Source: Macrostomum hystrix
Taxonomy: Eukaryota > Platyhelminthes > Macrostomidae
Assembly (NCBI GenBank): GCA_950097015.1
Contig: CATNEN010000031.1
Span: forward strand, 2,792,001 to 2,856,000
Reading direction: 5' to 3'
DNA: 64,000 nucleotides
The position numbers were made by a program, and so were the translations under genes. The notes beneath the pieces were generated by a model. It ran no database searches. It was not told the origin of the DNA and worked only from the letters and a program-made list of their open reading frames with translations. Shown here piece after piece: positions 62,463 through 64,000 of the stretch. The number at the start of each line of letters is the position of its first letter. Position 1 is the stretch's first letter.

Positions 62463-62805
62463 TAATAGTAATAATAATTGCAGGACGGCTATGGGCAATG
62501 GCCCATTATTTGGCGACACTAGACCCACAGCCAGCGAGGAGGCAATTCTGCCCGTTTCGCTGACTCCTGAGCATAAACTCACACAGGTGTGTACATCTGC
62601 ACTGACTGTCTCATCGTCAAGCTGTGACACTTCACTGTGCCTTGGAGGTTGGCCCTCAAATGCGTAAATTGCACTACAAGCCCCAAGCCTTCTCTTTGCG
62701 GCTGCGGCCCAAATTAATGTTTGCTTTGCTGCGGAATCGAGCTCAGGGAACTTGTTGCGAGAGGCAATCACGTTGGACCACTCTGCCACTCCGTAAGGTG
62801 CGAAA
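62463..62805 (-). mobile_element. SINE family A, full-length copy
   Basis: On the minus strand the head has a canonical A box (TGGCAGAGTGGTCCA) and a B-box region (GAGCTCGATTCC), then the family A body. The ATTATTATTACTATT tail abuts the end of the 24-bp array. Confidence 0.92.
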
Positions 62806-63481
62806 TAGATTTTCACAATAATTTCACTCTATTTCTCCCTTTTGGGAAGTTTCTAAGATTCTCCCTGGAATCTTCCTTGGTGAAGCACTCCATCTGGGGT
62901 TTGAGAACCACAGACTGCACATTCAGGCTGATGGCTGATGGCCTTAGCTGCTTTGAATTCTGTTTCCCGCCCACTAGCATGTTTGGCCAATGCTATCAAT
63001 AATAGCTGCTAACTTTGGCGTGGGCAGAACTGAGGTGTTGCTTTGACAGGATTAAATATTCATTGAATCATTCACTAAGACAGAATTAAAGAAAAATATG
63101 TGCTAATCGCTGCCAGCTGCCTCTACTAAGCCAATCGCAATCATCTATGGTGTGCATGGCAATGTCAAGCCTTGCTTACTTCGCAAAATAAATAGTATAT
63201 GACATTAAATCCCTGCGAAGGTCTTTTCCGGGATGTATTTTTACCATAGACACAAAACAACGAGCTAGAATTTGTATTTTTTCGAGTTGTATATTTTATA
63301 TTTCATTCTGGATGACAAAAAACGAGATTATGAATCTCGAGAATCTTATAACTGGAAAACGAAAATTTGCAGGTCTTATTGGTGGGCAACAAGGTAGCTT
63401 AGTTTACTTATGTTAGTTTGTTTCGACTTAAGGTAGATCAGTTCTTTGTTATTAACAGTTGGGTTCATCGCATGCATGTAA
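62806..63481. other. Intergenic, no feature seen
   Basis: AT-rich unique sequence between the SINE and the recombinase fragment. Confidence 0.5.
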
Positions 63482-64000
63482 TCAATTTTTTATTATGACT
63501 GAGCAGTTATTAAAACTGAAATTCAGCTGACGCTCACCGCGGACGCTAGCTGCGTCTGTCTCAGCCTCGCGTAGTATTTTAGTGTCCAATACAGCGCAGA
63601 AATTGGCGATTTGAATGTCGGACGTCCGCTTGTACGTGCGGACTCCAGCCAAACTTCGGTGACCTGTTCGTTCCATTATTTGCTGTTCTTCAACGCCAGC
63701 TTGGTAAAGACGTGTAGCACATGTAGCGCGTAGACTATGATTAGTCTTGTGGCCAGAAATCTCGGCTTCAGTGCACATTTCATGCAGAAACTTTGTCAGG
63801 ATGTTTTTGCCAATTGGACGATTCGAGTACCATTGCTTCTCCGATGGTTGCTTCAGCGGCAGAAGGTAAAATCTATTACTCTGGCTAGGCCTGACTTTCT
63901 TAAAAAGCTCGAAAAGCCGAACATGACAACGTTCCGGATTGGCTGCATTGGCGAAGTGAAGAACTTCCTTTGGTTTGAAGCGAGTGTCGCGCAATCCACC
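63482..64000 (-). CDS. Crypton/ZMYM-type tyrosine recombinase, C-terminal part, cut by the window edge
   Basis: The frame is open from the right edge to a stop at 63482 (about 172 codons; no ATG, so upstream sequence lies outside the window). It contains YSNRPIGKNILTKFLHEM, then NHSLRATCATRLYQAGV, ERTGHRS and VRTYKR. This supplies the Arg...His-x-x-Arg/Gly-His...Tyr order of tyrosine recombinases, with the Tyr in TYKR as the presumed nucleophile. The NHS-R-AT...L...GH+S pattern is that of Crypton elements and their domesticated ZMYM/QRICH1/KIAA1958 relatives (DUF3504). With only the C-terminus I cannot tell a mobile element from a host gene. Confidence 0.8.
   Translation of the reverse strand, partial: GGLRDTRFKPKEVLHFANAANPERCHVRLFELFKKVRPSQSNRFYLLPLKQPSEKQWYSNRPIGKNILTKFLHEMCTEAEISGHKTNHSLRATCATRLYQAGVEEQQIMERTGHRSLAGVRTYKRTSDIQIANFCAVLDTKILREAETDAASVRGERQLNFSFNNCSVIIKN

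Noticed and set aside
57479-62563. Open frames of 188, 660 and 614 codons made of GILVGT repeats
   Set aside because: A 24-bp unit preserves one frame; the frames start at non-ATG or repeat-internal codons and end in a SINE.

Overview
This is an animal nuclear window. Genes are split by GT-AG introns, and they include an axonemal dynein heavy chain (motile cilia), a piRNA/siRNA 3'-end methyltransferase (HEN1), a Bax/Bak-like Bcl-2 protein, the nucleolar zinc-finger protein ZNF330/NOA36, a FAM174 membrane protein and a secreted PAN-plus-C-type-lectin protein. Exons are GC-rich, and introns are AT-rich and crowded with minisatellites and tRNA-derived SINEs. I read it as an invertebrate, possibly a flatworm or other lophotrochozoan. 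The phylum is inference, not something the sequence proves.

Layout. (1) 454-5064, minus: eight exons giving the first 1,121 codons of an inner-arm-type dynein heavy chain. Its start codon faces, across about 0.5 kb, the plus-strand FAM174 gene (5579-7280). (2) 7546-9500: SINE copies and a 16-bp minisatellite. (3) 9635-22844, plus: ZNF330, two coding exons around a 12.2-kb intron filled with three minisatellites and SINEs. (4) 22957-26280: a 3.3-kb array of 15/16-bp units. (5) 28220-28710: a non-autonomous hAT element with perfect 8-bp target duplications that carries a minisatellite of the same family. (6) 29929-31978, plus: HEN1 methyltransferase with a polyglutamine 5' exon. (7) 32838-36605: several arrays. 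(8) 38428-48305, plus: four-exon Bax-like gene with a 6.9-kb third intron. (9) 49050-54690: a 20/21-bp array, then a 12-bp-unit array split by a young 3.3-kb Gypsy-type LTR retrotransposon on the minus strand that has lost reverse transcriptase and RNase H. (10) 55591-56614, plus: secreted PAN/C-type-lectin-like gene, boxed in by minisatellites on both sides and inside its intron. (11) 57190-62450: a 5.3-kb 24-bp array with 624- and 2328-bp higher-order periods, then a SINE and, at the right edge, a Crypton-type tyrosine recombinase fragment.

The genes do not form a pathway; this is an ordinary gene-by-gene animal locus. The striking feature is how minisatellites sit against exon edges. In at least four introns an array begins 0 to 116 bp after a 5' splice site or ends about 65 bp before a 3' splice site. 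In the lectin-like gene the repeated unit is the splice donor itself. Long open frames of up to 1,063 codons inside the arrays are artefacts of units whose length is a multiple of 3 or that lack stops, and I do not call them genes. Exon junctions were deduced from reading-frame phase, splice consensus and remembered family sequences, with no transcript evidence.
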